From contig CANBTK010000159.1 in NCBI GenBank assembly GCA_947372365.1, positions 1-5,803 of the forward strand: a stretch of 5,803 nt of DNA, written 5' to 3'. Below are positions 5,456 through 5,803 of this stretch, piece by piece. The translations under genes were made by a program, and so were the position numbers. The notes beneath the pieces were generated by a model. The model ran no database searches and was not told the origin of the DNA. It worked only from the letters and a program-made list of their open reading frames with translations. This DNA is from Flavipsychrobacter stenotrophus. Its GTDB lineage: Bacteria > Bacteroidota > Bacteroidia > Chitinophagales > Chitinophagaceae. Position 1 is the stretch's first letter, and each line of letters begins with the position of its first letter.

Positions 5456-5803
5456 CTAGGCAATTCTCTCTACGCATACCTCTATACTTCCCCAGTTATT
5501 CCATTCAAAACCCGGTACATCATTAGCAAAGAAGGAAAGAATGCCGTTTTGGGTAACAGTGAATGTTTTCAGAACCTATAGCTAATGCGCCATTATCTGT
5601 GCTGTCATAAGCCCCGCACAAGCAGAAACATCTTGTACCCTTAACCCTCTGCCCAAACAAGTTAGCCAATGGGTTAGGGTAGCCGTTGGGTGTGGCTGGA
5701 ATGAACATGTCAACCCACCATTGGCCCTTTGGGCACTGTACATGGTATTGCTCCCCAGCCATAACCTCTAAGCTTTCCGGCGAGTAGGTATCGCCGGAGT
5801 GTA
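5456..5803 (-). pseudogene. Frameshifted, partial LecA/PA-IL-like lectin-domain protein (C-terminal part)
   Basis: The minus strand is open from the window edge (HSGDTYSPESLEVMAG) through an ATG at 5762 that is only internal. It continues past QWWVDMFIPATPNGYPNP and FCLCGAYDSTDNGALAIGSE to about 5570. Beyond the A4 run (plus-strand TTTT, 5566-5569) this frame turns into a poor tail ending at 5523. The neighbouring frame gives a convincing C-terminus instead: TFTVTQNGILSFFANDVPGF, then EWNNWGSIEVCVERIA, stopping at a TAG at 5458-5456. Removing one base at the run joins the two as GSE-TFTV. The NDVPG...NN.GS block matches the Pseudomonas LecA (PA-IL) segment carrying the calcium/galactose ligands Asp100, Asn107 and Asn108, and LCGA...IG matches its preceding strands. 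The Thr104 position is Phe here. The family call comes from memory of LecA and is moderately secure. The protein could be a carbohydrate-binding module on a larger secreted enzyme; its 5' part is outside the window. True mutation, programmed +1 shift or sequencing error cannot be separated here. Confidence 0.6.

Noticed and set aside
5449..5463. TTGCC-GTCTA-GGCAA hairpin around the lectin-like gene's stop
   Set aside because: Only five base pairs and no U-tract follow on the minus strand, so it does not support a terminator.

Overview
The window looks like a chromosomal stretch from a member of the Bacteroidota, most likely of the Chitinophagaceae/Sphingobacteriia type. It has moderate GC content. 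Its centre is a periplasmic-propeller sensor kinase of the YpdA/LytS class paired with a LytTR response regulator, an architecture typical of that phylum. Shine-Dalgarno-like leaders are absent, as expected there. No ribosomal, tRNA, CRISPR or transposase signal was seen. Every gene that can be supported lies on the minus strand, so transcription runs from right to left.

Layout in transcription order. (i) 5803-5456: the 3' part of a secreted or carbohydrate-binding type protein whose C-terminal domain resembles the LecA/PA-IL lectin fold. Its reading frame is broken by one extra base at an A4 run, and the true C-terminus is found in the neighbouring frame. (ii) 5378-4548: an MtfA-family (M90) zinc peptidase with an HEFVH motif and an N-terminal membrane anchor. 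(iii) 4396-4547: a 152-bp AT-rich leader with a small palindrome. (iv) 4395-1312: a 1027-residue sensor histidine kinase with signal peptide, beta-propeller repeats, one membrane span and a HisKA_7TM/LytS-type kinase core. It lacks an in-frame ATG start. (v) 1322-585: its LytTR response regulator, overlapping the kinase by 11 bases. (vi) 501-542: a perfect 18-bp-stem hairpin, the probable terminator of the kinase-regulator transcript. (vii) 479-360: a 39-codon coding-like fragment without a start, probably the 3' remnant of a lost gene. (viii) 162-1: the first 54 codons of a secreted protein, preceded by a perfect 18-bp palindrome, running off the left edge.

How the genes work together. The kinase probably senses an extracytoplasmic cue through its propeller and phosphorylates the LytTR regulator, which then binds DNA at unknown targets. 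The peptidase is upstream on the same strand and might be co-transcribed, but the 152-bp gap leaves this open. No known Bacteroidota promoter (TTTG / TAnnTTTG) could be placed convincingly.

I see no strong evidence for a wholly new system. The points most worth following are the frameshifted lectin-like gene, the kinase's non-ATG start next to an out-of-frame ATG, the orphan coding fragment, and the palindrome at the start of the left-hand secreted protein gene. Two of the anomalies would each be repaired by a single-base change in a homopolymer run, so sequencing error must be excluded first.
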